This document shows, piece by piece, positions 32,860 through 41,818 of a stretch of DNA of 64,000 nucleotides. Source of the stretch: Breoghania sp037026715 (GTDB taxonomy: Bacteria; Pseudomonadota; Alphaproteobacteria; Rhizobiales; Stappiaceae); the NCBI RefSeq assembly GCF_037026715.1, contig NZ_JBANCG010000001.1:310001-374000 (forward strand). The letters run 5' to 3'. Below the pieces are notes generated by a model. That model had not been told where the DNA came from and made no database searches. It saw nothing but the letters and a program-made list of their open reading frames with translations. Every line of letters starts with the position of its first letter. Position 1 is the first letter of the stretch. The position numbers and the translations under genes were made by a program.

Positions 32860-35800
32860 TCAGTCGAGGCGGCCGCTGGCGTGGGCGAGCATGGTGTAGA
32901 CCTTGCCCGTGTCGGACGACATGTAGGTCTCGCTCAGCATGTTGTCGCGATCGTTCTGGGAGACCTGGGTCAGCAGCGCCTCGAAATCCTCGATGTAGCG
33001 ATCAACGGCACCCCTGAATTCCGGGTCGCGCTGATACTTGGAACGGATCTCGTCGAAGGTCTGCTGGCCCTGCAGGGTGTACAGACGGCGCGTGAAGACG
33101 TTGCGCTCGCCGGCCCGGTAGCGGTCCCACAGGTCGATGAAGGTCTCGTGGTCGATGGCGCGGGCGATGTCCATCGACAGCGAGTTCAGCGATTCCACCA
33201 TGTGCAGCTGCGAACGGCCACCGGTGCCGGTCGCCGGAGCGGAACGGTCGCGGCGCGGGGCCTCGGCCTCCGGCTGTTCGCGTTCGTCCTCGGAGGCACG
33301 ACGCAGCAGGTCGGAAACCCAGCCCTTGGGCTGGCCGGCCTGAGTGCCGCGTTGGGGGGCGCGTTCCGCCGGCTGCGAGGCGGGCTGAGCCGGGCGACGC
33401 GCGGCCGGCTGAGGCTGCTGGGGCGCCGCCTTGGCGGGCGCCGGAGCCGGTGTGGCCGGGCGCTGATAGTTCTGTGCCGGCTGGGCCGGGGGCTGAGCGG
33501 CCGGCTGCGGGGTGCGGGCAACCGTCTGCGCCGGTGCGGCTGACGGCTGGGAGGCCTGCGGCGCCTGCCAGCGGGAGGCCGGGGCCTCGGGGACCGGCTG
33601 GCGCGGCGAATGCGCCTGCTGGGCCTGAGCCGCCTGCGGTGCCGCGACATCGAGCGCGTTCGACTGGCGCGCCACGATCTCCGACAGCTCGTTCAGCGCG
33701 CGGATCTGCTCGGAAACCACCTTGCGCATCGTGGCGGTGGATTCCTGCGTCTCCTCGGGCAGATCGAGCACGCCGCGCTTCAGTTCGGCGCGGGTGGCTT
33801 CCAGTTCGCGCTGCACCTCGCGGGCAACCTCGCGCATGCGCTTGGTCGCCTCGTTGAAGCGCTCGGAGGCCTCGCCGACGGTGCGGCCGACCTCTTCCAC
33901 GAATTGGGCCTGTGCGGCCTTGACGGCCTCGCGGGCCTTGTCGCCATGGGCGGACGCGGTCTCTTCCAGCGTGGTGAGCTGGTCGTTCAGCGTCTGCGTG
34001 GCGGTGTCGGCGGTGCGGCCGAGCAGGTTGACGACGGCACGGGCCTTGTCGTCGGCGCTCGACAGCGTGCCGGCCAGAAGCTGCGCGAAGTTCTGCATCA
34101 GCTCGTCGACGGTGCCGGTCTTGGTCACCAGGCTTTCCGCCGCGTTCTCGATGGTCGAGGCCTGCTCGCTCACCGAGCGCGTCACGGTGCGCTGGGTATC
34201 GTCGAGCTGGCGCGCGGCCGCCGTGATCTGCTGGCTCTGCTCCTCGAAGCGGTCGGCGAGGCCGGTGATGTCGGTGAGCATCGCGCCGGAAACGGTGCGA
34301 AGGGCTGCCACCTGATCGCCGATGATCGCGGTCGACTCGTTGGTATCGGTGACCGCACGGTCCACCGCGGTGCGGAACTCGCCGGCGCGCTGGGTGAGCT
34401 TGGTCTCGATCTCGTTGAGGTTCTCGCCCGCGCTCGACAGCACCTCGCGCAGTCCGGTGTTGGACTGGTTGAGACGGTCGAGAATGCCGGCGATCTCCGA
34501 TTGCAGGCGATCGTTGGTGGAGCCCAGAAGCGCCACCGCATCGCGCGAGCGGGCCTCGATCGCGGCCGCGATCTCCTCGCCGGTCGCGGCCATGGAGCGT
34601 GTCGTCTCCAGACCCTGACGGGCGATGTTCTCGGAGACGTCGCGGCCCTTGACGGTGATCGCGTCGAGGATGGCGTTGTGGACCTCGTCCATGCGGCCGG
34701 TGAGGTCGCGCGAACGGGCCTCGATGGCGGAAACCAGCTCGTTGCCGTCCGTGCCCAGCAGGGTGGACAGTTCGGTCGAGCGGGCCGCCAGCGTCTCGTT
34801 GAAGGAGCTTGCCTGTTCCTTGAGATCCTCGGTGACGATGCGGCTGCGGTCGGTGAGGACCCGGGCCGCCTCGCGTACGGCCAGCGTGACCCGGTCGCGC
34901 AACTCGTCCGCCTCGCCGGAGACCAGCTGGTGAAGCTGCTCGGAGGTCTTCTCCAGAATGATGCGGGCGTGCTCGCTTTCCGCGTTCAGGCTGCCGGAGA
35001 CTTCCGCGATGGTGCGGGCCATGGTCTCGCGCACCTGCTCGCTCTCGCCCGACAGCGCGCCGCCAAGTTCGGCGAGCGTTGCGGTGTAGAGCGTGCGGGC
35101 CCTCTCGCTTTCCGCGTTCATCGAGCGTCCGGCCTGTTCCACGGCCTGGAGAACCAGGTCGCGCACCTTGCCGCTCTCGCCTTCCATGACCTGCGATGCG
35201 CGCGTCATGGCCTCGGTGACGACGGAACGCGCCTTCTCGCTTTCCTCGGCCAGCGAGCCGGTGATGGCGGAAAGCCGGTCGTTCAGGATGCGCTCGATCT
35301 CGCCGGCGCGTCCGTCCAGCGTCTCGGCGACCTCGAACACCTTGGAGCCGAGCGAGACGTTGATTTCGGCGATGCGCTCCGACAGCATCTCGGTGAGCTG
35401 CTGGGTCTGGCGGGAGAGCACCTTGCTCACCTCGTCCAGGCGGCCGTTGAGCGCGTCGGTCATTTCGTTCTGGCCGACGACGAAGGCGCCCGCGATCTCG
35501 CGGGTGCGGGCGATCAGCGTCTCGGAGATCTGGCGGGCACGCGCATCCAGCGTCTCGTCGACGCGGGTGATGTTGGTGCTCATCGTCTCCGCGAGCTTCT
35601 CGGAACGCTCGTTGATGTGGCTTGCGGCACCGTCGATGCGGTCGCCGACGGCCTTGTCGAAGGACTCCAGCTTCTCCGCCATCGTCTCGCCGATCGCCTG
35701 GGAGCGTGCGTCGAGCTGCTTGGCGATCTCGTCGGTGCGGCGGTCGAAGTCGGCGCCGGCTTCCTCCACGCGAGCCTTGAGAACGTCGGAGACGATCGCC

Positions 35801-38355
35801 GTCTTGTCGTCGAACGTGTCGGCGATGCGGGCGCCGCCGCTGTCCAGCGTCTCGCCGATGCGGGTTGCGCCGCTCTCCAGCGTTTCCGCGATGCGGGTGG
35901 ATGCGGTCTGAACCGTCTCGCCGATGCTGCCGCCGGTCGTCTCCAGCGCCTCGGTGATGCGGGCGGTTCCGCTTTCCAGCGAGGAGGCGAGCGCCGTGGT
36001 GCGCTGTTCCAACGCCTCGTTGAGGGCGAGGCTGCGGTTCTCGAAGGTCGCATCCAGCGTGTTGGACCGGCTTTCCAGCGCGGCATCCAGCGCCTCGGTG
36101 CGTTCCGCAAGGGCGCGGTCCATGGCGCCGATGCGGCGCTCCAGCGCGGTGTTGATCGAGCCGGTGCGCTCCTCCAGCGTGCCGTCGATGGTCTGGCGGT
36201 GCTTGTCGAGGCTCTCGTTGAGCGCGCGGGTGCGATCTTCCAGGGCGCCGTCGATGGCGCCGAGATGGCCTTCCAGCGCGGTGGAGAGTTCCGCCGTGCG
36301 GTTGCCGAAGGAGCCGACCAGTTCGCCGCCGCGCTCGTTGATGAGCGTGTCGAGTTCGGCAAGCCGGCTGGCGAGGCTGTCGTGCATGACACGGGCCCGC
36401 ACGTCCACCGTTTCCGAAATCCGGCCGCCGATGGTGCCGAGTTCGTTGGCGATGGCGTCGCCGCGCGCGCCCATCAGGCGGGCAAGCTCGGTACCGGTCT
36501 CAGACAGGCGCTGGCCCAGTTCGTAGGAGCGCTCGCCCAGAGCCGCGCTGATTTCCGTGGTCGCGGAGGCGACGGTGGCGTCGAAGTCAGCCGCGTGGCG
36601 GGCGATGAGCTCGCCCATCGCCTCGCCGCGGGAGGCAAGCCGCTTGTCGAGCAGCTCGCCTTCCACGGTGATCGATTCGTGGATGCGCTCGCCGATGGAA
36701 CCGAGCCGTTCGGCCAGGTCGCCGCCCTTCACCGTGATCGTCTCGGTGAGGTGGCTTGCGGTGCTGTCGAGCTTGGCCGCGATCTCGCCGCCGCGCAGCG
36801 ACAGGTCGACGACGATGGACTCGCCCGTTCCCTGCAGGATGTCGGCAACTTCCGTCGTGCGGCTGGTGATCGTGTCGATGATCTCCGCACCCTTGGTGGC
36901 GATGTGGTCGGCCACCTCGCCGCCGTGATGGGTGATCGTGGAGATGACGTTCTCGCCGGTCGTCTGCATGCGCTCGTCGAGGGTCGAGACCTTCTCGTCC
37001 ATGCTGTCGATGAGCGTGCGGCCGGTTGTGTCGAGGCGGGCGGTGATCTCCTCGGAGTGACGGGCGAAGGCCTCGGTGATCGTGGAACCCGCGATGGTCA
37101 GCGTGTCGTTCACTTCCGCCGAACGCAGGCCGATCGTCTCGGACACGCTTTCGCCGGTCTCGCTCAGCAGCTTGTTGATCGCGTTGCCGCGATCCATCAG
37201 CGTCGTGACCAGGCTGTCGGCTGTCTCCGACAGGCGGACGTTGATCTCGCTGCCGCGCAGGCTCAGCACTTCCGAAAGCTCGGAGGAGGAACGCGTCAGC
37301 CGGTCGACGTAGTCCTCGCCGCGCGAGGAGAGCGAATCGACGAGATCGCGGCCGGCTGCATCGAGCGACGCGGTCATGTTCTGCAGACGCTCGTCCACCG
37401 CCGAGGTGAAGTTCATCGCGCGGGAATCGAACGTCTCGGTCAGGCGGCTGTTGGCGGCGCTCACCGCTGTGTCGATCTGCTCGGCGGTGGTCGACAGCTG
37501 GGTCGCCAGGCTCTCGTGCGCGCCGGAAATCGAGGTGCGCACACGGTCGGCATTGGCGGTGATGGCTTCGCGCTGGCTGACCAGATCGTCGATCAGCGCA
37601 CGGATCTTCAGCTCGTTGTCGTTGTAGGAGCGTTCAAGCGAGGCGACCTCGTTGTGGACGAGCACCTCCAGTTCGCTCGCACGCGCGATGGCACGCTCGA
37701 TGCCGTCGCCCATGGCGGCGACCTCGCGGCGGATGGCCTGGCCGACGTTGAGCACGGATTCCTTGGCGATGTCCTCCGGCTCGGCGAGCCTCAGCGCCAC
37801 TTCCGTCATGCCGTGCGCGACGATGCGCATCTCCTGGGCGCGGCGGATCATGATCGCCAGCACCAGGAAGAACACGACCGGCAGCACAAGCGCGATGCCG
37901 GCGGCGATCAGCGAGGGGAAGCGGGCGATCTCGCTCAGCGTCGCGATGGAATTGATTTCGGTGTTGAAGGCGGACCAGACGATGCCGCCGCCGATGCCGA
38001 CCCAGGCGATCGACAGCAGGAAGGCGATCCACACCGGCGCCGTGGAGGGCTGGCGCTGCAGCGCATAGATCAGGTTGCCGATCGATCGGCGGTCGTCGTT
38101 GGCCGCGCTCTGTCGCGTGGAGCGGGCCCTGCGGCCGCGCCGCGGCGCACTCTTTTCCTCACGCTCGCGCGCGTTTACCGCCGCCGCGATCGCATCGACC
38201 GCGTCGCCTTCCCCTGAAGCGCCGCTTTCTCCGGTGTCCACGCCCGTGCCGGAAGAGCTGCGCGCGTCGCTCTCGAATTCGAGCTTCAGCGCCTCTTCGA
38301 CGGCCGAAAGGGCCGCTTCCGCCGGATCGTTGGACTTTTGCGATTTACCCGCCAT
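32860..38355 (-). CDS. Giant hendecad-repeat membrane protein, growth pole ring (GPR/RgsE)-like
   Basis: 1831-residue inner-membrane protein. Residues 1-105 are cytoplasmic and charged; two helices lie at about 107-128 and 147-170. From about residue 277 to 1288 it is an unbroken array of roughly 92 eleven-residue units (pattern polar-x-R/T-x-x-x-[LIV]-x-x-x-[LMFV], e.g. ESRSNTLDATF). Helical sequence continues to about 1565, then a Pro/Ala/Gln-rich linker (about 1568-1690) and a conserved 118-residue C-terminal domain. Size, apolipoprotein-like amphipathic repeats and topology match the Agrobacterium growth pole ring protein and Sinorhizobium RgsE, needed for unipolar growth and rod shape. 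The ATG at 38355 has GAGG ten bases upstream. Gene-name assignment is from memory. Confidence 0.82.
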   Translation of the reverse strand: MAGKSQKSNDPAEAALSAVEEALKLEFESDARSSSGTGVDTGESGASGEGDAVDAIAAAVNAREREEKSAPRRGRRARSTRQSAANDDRRSIGNLIYALQRQPSTAPVWIAFLLSIAWVGIGGGIVWSAFNTEINSIATLSEIARFPSLIAAGIALVLPVVFFLVLAIMIRRAQEMRIVAHGMTEVALRLAEPEDIAKESVLNVGQAIRREVAAMGDGIERAIARASELEVLVHNEVASLERSYNDNELKIRALIDDLVSQREAITANADRVRTSISGAHESLATQLSTTAEQIDTAVSAANSRLTETFDSRAMNFTSAVDERLQNMTASLDAAGRDLVDSLSSRGEDYVDRLTRSSSELSEVLSLRGSEINVRLSETADSLVTTLMDRGNAINKLLSETGESVSETIGLRSAEVNDTLTIAGSTITEAFARHSEEITARLDTTGRTLIDSMDEKVSTLDERMQTTGENVISTITHHGGEVADHIATKGAEIIDTITSRTTEVADILQGTGESIVVDLSLRGGEIAAKLDSTASHLTETITVKGGDLAERLGSIGERIHESITVEGELLDKRLASRGEAMGELIARHAADFDATVASATTEISAALGERSYELGQRLSETGTELARLMGARGDAIANELGTIGGRISETVDVRARVMHDSLASRLAELDTLINERGGELVGSFGNRTAELSTALEGHLGAIDGALEDRTRALNESLDKHRQTIDGTLEERTGSINTALERRIGAMDRALAERTEALDAALESRSNTLDATFENRSLALNEALEQRTTALASSLESGTARITEALETTGGSIGETVQTASTRIAETLESGATRIGETLDSGGARIADTFDDKTAIVSDVLKARVEEAGADFDRRTDEIAKQLDARSQAIGETMAEKLESFDKAVGDRIDGAASHINERSEKLAETMSTNITRVDETLDARARQISETLIARTREIAGAFVVGQNEMTDALNGRLDEVSKVLSRQTQQLTEMLSERIAEINVSLGSKVFEVAETLDGRAGEIERILNDRLSAITGSLAEESEKARSVVTEAMTRASQVMEGESGKVRDLVLQAVEQAGRSMNAESERARTLYTATLAELGGALSGESEQVRETMARTIAEVSGSLNAESEHARIILEKTSEQLHQLVSGEADELRDRVTLAVREAARVLTDRSRIVTEDLKEQASSFNETLAARSTELSTLLGTDGNELVSAIEARSRDLTGRMDEVHNAILDAITVKGRDVSENIARQGLETTRSMAATGEEIAAAIEARSRDAVALLGSTNDRLQSEIAGILDRLNQSNTGLREVLSSAGENLNEIETKLTQRAGEFRTAVDRAVTDTNESTAIIGDQVAALRTVSGAMLTDITGLADRFEEQSQQITAAARQLDDTQRTVTRSVSEQASTIENAAESLVTKTGTVDELMQNFAQLLAGTLSSADDKARAVVNLLGRTADTATQTLNDQLTTLEETASAHGDKAREAVKAAQAQFVEEVGRTVGEASERFNEATKRMREVAREVQRELEATRAELKRGVLDLPEETQESTATMRKVVSEQIRALNELSEIVARQSNALDVAAPQAAQAQQAHSPRQPVPEAPASRWQAPQASQPSAAPAQTVARTPQPAAQPPAQPAQNYQRPATPAPAPAKAAPQQPQPAARRPAQPASQPAERAPQRGTQAGQPKGWVSDLLRRASEDEREQPEAEAPRRDRSAPATGTGGRSQLHMVESLNSLSMDIARAIDHETFIDLWDRYRAGERNVFTRRLYTLQGQQTFDEIRSKYQRDPEFRGAVDRYIEDFEALLTQVSQNDRDNMLSETYMSSDTGKVYTMLAHASGRLD
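34492..37527 (-). repeat. About 92 in-frame 33-bp (11-residue) coding repeats
   Basis: Within the giant membrane protein the 33-base period runs without a break. At the protein level the last position of each unit is nearly always L, I, V, M or F, and the middle hydrophobic falls four residues earlier. Copies are diverged at the DNA level, so this is an old array. In units 70-79 the period doubles to 22 residues (alternating units containing ESE-R and a Met/Leu-rich partner), like apolipoprotein 22-mers. Confidence 0.9.
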
Positions 38356-39286
38356 GTCAGATCGCCTCTGTCGGTACTCTGTACTTGCCGGCGACAGATT
38401 GCCGTTCGCCGTTGCCGCAATCGCGATACACATCGATAAACCCGGCGGCCGCCACCGCCGGAGCAATCGCAAATGCGGCCATTTCTGGCTCGGCCGCCAT
38501 GAACCTTGTCATCATGGTCAATGTTAGGCACGACCCCCGCGGCCCGAAGAGCGTTCGTGCCCCGTCCCGGTACACGATCCTGCCGCTAACACATCCGCCC
38601 TTAATAAGGCCTTGTGCTGACAGCACGTTCTTCGCATTCAGCCGCATCCTCCATGTTATTGGCACAAACAGGGTAAATGGACAAGAAATCTCGGGCTGCG
38701 GAGCCGGCCGGCAGGCGGCCGGAAGGGTCCTCTCGGCAGATATTTTATCGTAAAAAATGACGATATTCACGGTTGGTGTGGCGCCCGGTTCCAGGGTGTT
38801 CCCATGTCACTGCGGCCGGCTCGGGCGGGGTCATTCCCCGGACATTGGATAAGGTTTCATACTACCGCATTGCTCATCTGGTGCGTGCGATGAACAGGCC
38901 GGCGTTGAGCGCCGCAATGCTCGGACCGTCTTCTCAAGACATTGAATCTACTTATTATTCGAAGTCGCCGCGAAAGACCGTCAATCGAGCGCGGGTGGTG
39001 GCGCCTCTCTCGCTGGCGTGACGATCTTTCGGGCAAGGCGGCCGCCCGTCCAGATGCGCGTGGCGCGCGAGCTGCGGTAGCCTGTGCCGTGCTCACGTTG
39101 CGGAGAGAGGTGGCGGCGGATGCGACGTTAACCAAAAATTCACTTTGTTGGTGCTCAGGCGCATCAGTGCGGGGAAAACACGATCTATTCTTAACCGGGT
39201 TTTTGCCGGTGGGGGGCATGATCGGCCTCCATCGAAACCCGCTGTCCGCCGTCCGGGCGCAGGCGGGCAACCATGCGGAGACCAAT
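38356..39286. other. Long divergent intergenic region between GPR-like gene and HPt gene
   Basis: About 930 bases, AT-richer than the genes on either side, with several short dyads: CCTTAATAAGG near 38608, GTGCTGACAGCAC near 38621, and an AT-rich stretch around 38735-38765. I recognise no protein or RNA gene; open frames here show no domain and poor codon bias. It must contain the promoters of both divergent genes. Confidence 0.45.
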
Positions 39287-39655
39287 ATGGCTTCATCCGG
39301 TCTTGCCTCTTCGGGCGACGGCGGCACGTCGGCCGCACCGGTCGACCTTGTCCACCTGGCGCGCCACACCTTCGGCAACCGGGCGCTGGAGCAGGAGGTG
39401 CTGCGTCTCTTCTCGCGCCAGTCGGAAATCTGGCTGGAGAAGCTGAAGCGGGCGCCCGATGCAGGGCAGCGCAGCGAGGCGGCCCACACCATCAAGGGCT
39501 CGGCCCGCGGCATCGGCGCCTGGCAGGTCGCGGAACTCGCCGAGCGGGTGGAGGGCGATGCACAGGCCATGACGGACGGTCTGTCAGGCGACCTGGAGGC
39601 AGCAATCGCCGCGGCCAACACATATATCCGCCATCTGCTGGACGAGAACGGCTGA
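39287..39655 (+). CDS. Stand-alone histidine phosphotransfer (HPt) domain protein
   Basis: 122-residue HPt protein. The phosphorylated histidine is His67 in AAHTIKGSARGIG, followed by ELAERVEGDA, the usual four-helix-bundle pattern; an earlier helix is ALEQEVLRLFSRQSEIWLEKL. The ATG at 39287 is chosen for GGAG six bases upstream; an in-frame ATG at 39218 with a purine-rich leader is an alternative. HPt proteins shuttle phosphoryl groups between a hybrid kinase and a response regulator. No kinase or regulator gene adjoins; its partner is unknown. It is divergent from the growth-pole-ring-like gene. Confidence 0.85.
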   Translation: MASSGLASSGDGGTSAAPVDLVHLARHTFGNRALEQEVLRLFSRQSEIWLEKLKRAPDAGQRSEAAHTIKGSARGIGAWQVAELAERVEGDAQAMTDGLSGDLEAAIAAANTYIRHLLDENG

Positions 39656-39836
39656 GCGGGGCATCGGCCTGAGGCAACCTGTTCGCTGCGCCCGTGTGTC
39701 TTCGGCGTCAGCCGCCGCGGGCCTCTTGCCTCGTTTTTCGTCGCCCTTGCCCTTTTGCTTGACTTGACTGGCGCTGCGGAGTGGTTATGTCGGAAGGCAT
39801 TGTCATCCTCCCGAATACACCAGTCAGCGAAGCTTC

Positions 39837-40160
39837 ATGCCCAAGATCACCTATGTCAGCGCGGACGGCAGCGAACGGAAAACCGTGGAGGCCGCCGTCG
39901 GCACCACAGTCATGGAAAACGCCATCAAGAACATGGTCGCCGGCATCGAAGCGGAGTGCGGCGGCGCGTGTGCCTGCGCGACCTGCCACGTCTATGTCGA
40001 TCCCGAGTGGGTCGAGGCCACGGGGTCGCCGCAGCCGATGGAAGAGGACATGCTCGACTTCGCCTATGACGTGCGCCCCACGTCGCGGCTGTCCTGCCAG
40101 ATCAAGGTGACGGACGCGCTCGACGGTCTCGTCGTGCAGATCCCCGAGCGCCAGGCCTGA
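39837..40160 (+). CDS. Adrenodoxin-type 2Fe-2S ferredoxin
   Basis: 107-residue electron carrier. Cluster cysteines Cys41, Cys47, Cys50 and Cys87 give the C-x5-C-x2-C-x36-C spacing of vertebrate/bacterial adrenodoxin-type ferredoxins; Cys45 is extra. The C-terminal RLSCQIKVTDALDGLVVQIP is typical. Such proteins feed electrons to P450s, Rieske oxygenases or Fe-S assembly. No oxygenase or reductase gene is adjacent, so the partner is unknown. Single gene. Confidence 0.94.
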   Translation: MPKITYVSADGSERKTVEAAVGTTVMENAIKNMVAGIEAECGGACACATCHVYVDPEWVEATGSPQPMEEDMLDFAYDVRPTSRLSCQIKVTDALDGLVVQIPERQA

Positions 40161-40729
40161 GGCTCCCCGCCTCACGCCTTTCATTCGTTCTGTCGCGCCA
40201 GAAAGCTGTCCGGTGAAATCCTGACGAGCCGCGGGCTCGTATTTCCTGCAGCTGGAATCCGGTTCGGGAACTTGCCGGGCTCCGCCGCCCGGCCGTCGGC
40301 AGGGCTCCGGCCGTAACCTTGTCCCCAGGATCATCCTTTTCAGGAGTTCGTCACCACATGCGGCATGATGACTGATTATTCCCCCCAATGCCGTGCTGAT
40401 AACTTGGCGCGCATGATCCCGAATTCCTCCGCAGACAGGCGGACAGTGTGCTGCTCTGGACATTTTCACAGATGAACCGGCGGCATAACGTGGGAAGGCC
40501 AGATCTTCCGCGCCTGTCGATGTTCCCGTAATCCGCGCAATACTGGTCCGTCGCCCCACCAAGAGACCCCTCGATACAGCCTCCCAAGCCCTCCCACAGG
40601 TTCGTCCCGTAACCTCCCGGCCGGTCCCTCGAACCCCATGCGCGTGATCGTGCACGCGATAGATAACATGTCCCCTCAACGGGGCATTACGAAGCTGTGT
40701 GCTGCGTATGAAATAAGAATATAAGAATT
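40161..40729. other. 569-base intergenic region before the low-GC glycosyltransferase
   Basis: Non-coding by eye: short frames only, none with a domain. It turns AT-rich towards its right end (about 40690-40735), just before the glycosyltransferase start, and includes a small CCCC/GGGG dyad near 40674-40686. No terminal repeats or transposase remnants were recognised. Confidence 0.4.
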
Positions 40730-41737
40730 ATGATCGCTGATAAAAAATCGTGCATAGTCGTTCAGACGAAGAATAGTAGACAATACGTTCCGGCGTTTCT
40801 TGCTTACCACCTGCGATGTGTCGACAAGATATTCCTGATCGATCACAACTCCGACAAGGACTATCGCGGGTTGGCAACCGATCGGGTCTCGGTGTTCAGG
40901 TCCCGCATGGCGATTTTCGCGTCGGATGTGAATATCAACACAGTCTTGTCCAATTTCCCCGAGATCCGGGGGTTCGATTGGGTTTTCGTGCTCGACATCG
41001 ACGAGTTCCTCCCGTTCTCAAATTTGTCCGAGACGAGGGAATTCATGGCGATGCATTCGGATGACAGTGTCGTCTGTCTGCGTTGGCGTAACGGCGTTCC
41101 TGCAGGAACCGTTGCAAATCTGGACGATGCCACTCTGTTGTCCTTCCAGCATGAGCCGTCGGGAACGAGCAAGATGGCGTATAACATGCGCCTGTTTCGA
41201 AATTTCCTGATAACGGAAGGCAATCACCGTCCCTTGAACCTCAATTCGGGCATCCTCAGGAATTTCAGAAAACGTGTTGCCCAGGACTCTTCCCATTCGA
41301 TTTTCCATATTCCCTTCCTGAGCTTCCGTAACCTGAGAGACAAAATACGAAGCTGTCCGCCAAAGGAATTCGGGCAAAAGATAAACGGCACGGCGCGGCT
41401 TCTGGTCGAGAAATACGGACCTGACTGGCTCGAAAAAGACATCGAGACGGCAGACTTCACGTGGCTTGTCGCCAACTACCGCAACAGGGGCGAAGCCATC
41501 GACGTCTGCGCCGGGAATTTCTCCATGGACGAAGTCCATCTCTTCCGGGATCTGAAAGAGTGCATTGCCGACTGGGACGCGAGACTGGATGCGTGCCCGC
41601 GGGGCGAGGTGGTGCCAGCCAGACAGGCGGAGGCCGATTTCGTCAACCGCTTGCGGAAGAAAAAATGGCTCTATGTTGCCACGATCAGGCGGTGCATGAG
41701 GATCACGGATGATCGTTGCATCGTTCTGAATGCGTGA
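40730..41737 (+). CDS. GT-A-type glycosyltransferase (family 2/92-like), atypical base composition
   Basis: 335-residue glycosyltransferase. An N-terminal nucleotide-sugar region (CIVVQTKNSRQYVPAFLAYH, KIFLIDHNSD) leads to a metal-binding DxD in FDWVFVLDIDEFLPF, the hallmark of GT-A enzymes related to glycan-synthesis GT2/GT92 proteins. SSHSIFHIPFLSFRNLRDKI is in the C-terminal half. Codon use is visibly AT-richer than its neighbours and a long AT-rich gap precedes it, suggesting horizontal acquisition. It stands alone, so the glycan (capsule, LPS or flagellin glycosylation) cannot be assigned. Confidence 0.82.
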   Translation: MIADKKSCIVVQTKNSRQYVPAFLAYHLRCVDKIFLIDHNSDKDYRGLATDRVSVFRSRMAIFASDVNINTVLSNFPEIRGFDWVFVLDIDEFLPFSNLSETREFMAMHSDDSVVCLRWRNGVPAGTVANLDDATLLSFQHEPSGTSKMAYNMRLFRNFLITEGNHRPLNLNSGILRNFRKRVAQDSSHSIFHIPFLSFRNLRDKIRSCPPKEFGQKINGTARLLVEKYGPDWLEKDIETADFTWLVANYRNRGEAIDVCAGNFSMDEVHLFRDLKECIADWDARLDACPRGEVVPARQAEADFVNRLRKKKWLYVATIRRCMRITDDRCIVLNA

Positions 41738-41818
41738 TTGCACCGCCGCGCCGGGTCTGCTCCGGAGCCTGTCACGTGGCCGCAGGATTGCGGGCCTTCC
41801 CCGCTTCCCGCTGCAGCC

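Noticed and set aside
33610..38217. Long plus-strand open frame antisense to the giant repeat protein
   Set aside because: Its apparent periodicity mirrors the hendecad repeats on the other strand; composition is not protein-like and the minus-strand frame has membrane helices, a conserved C-terminus and a terminator.
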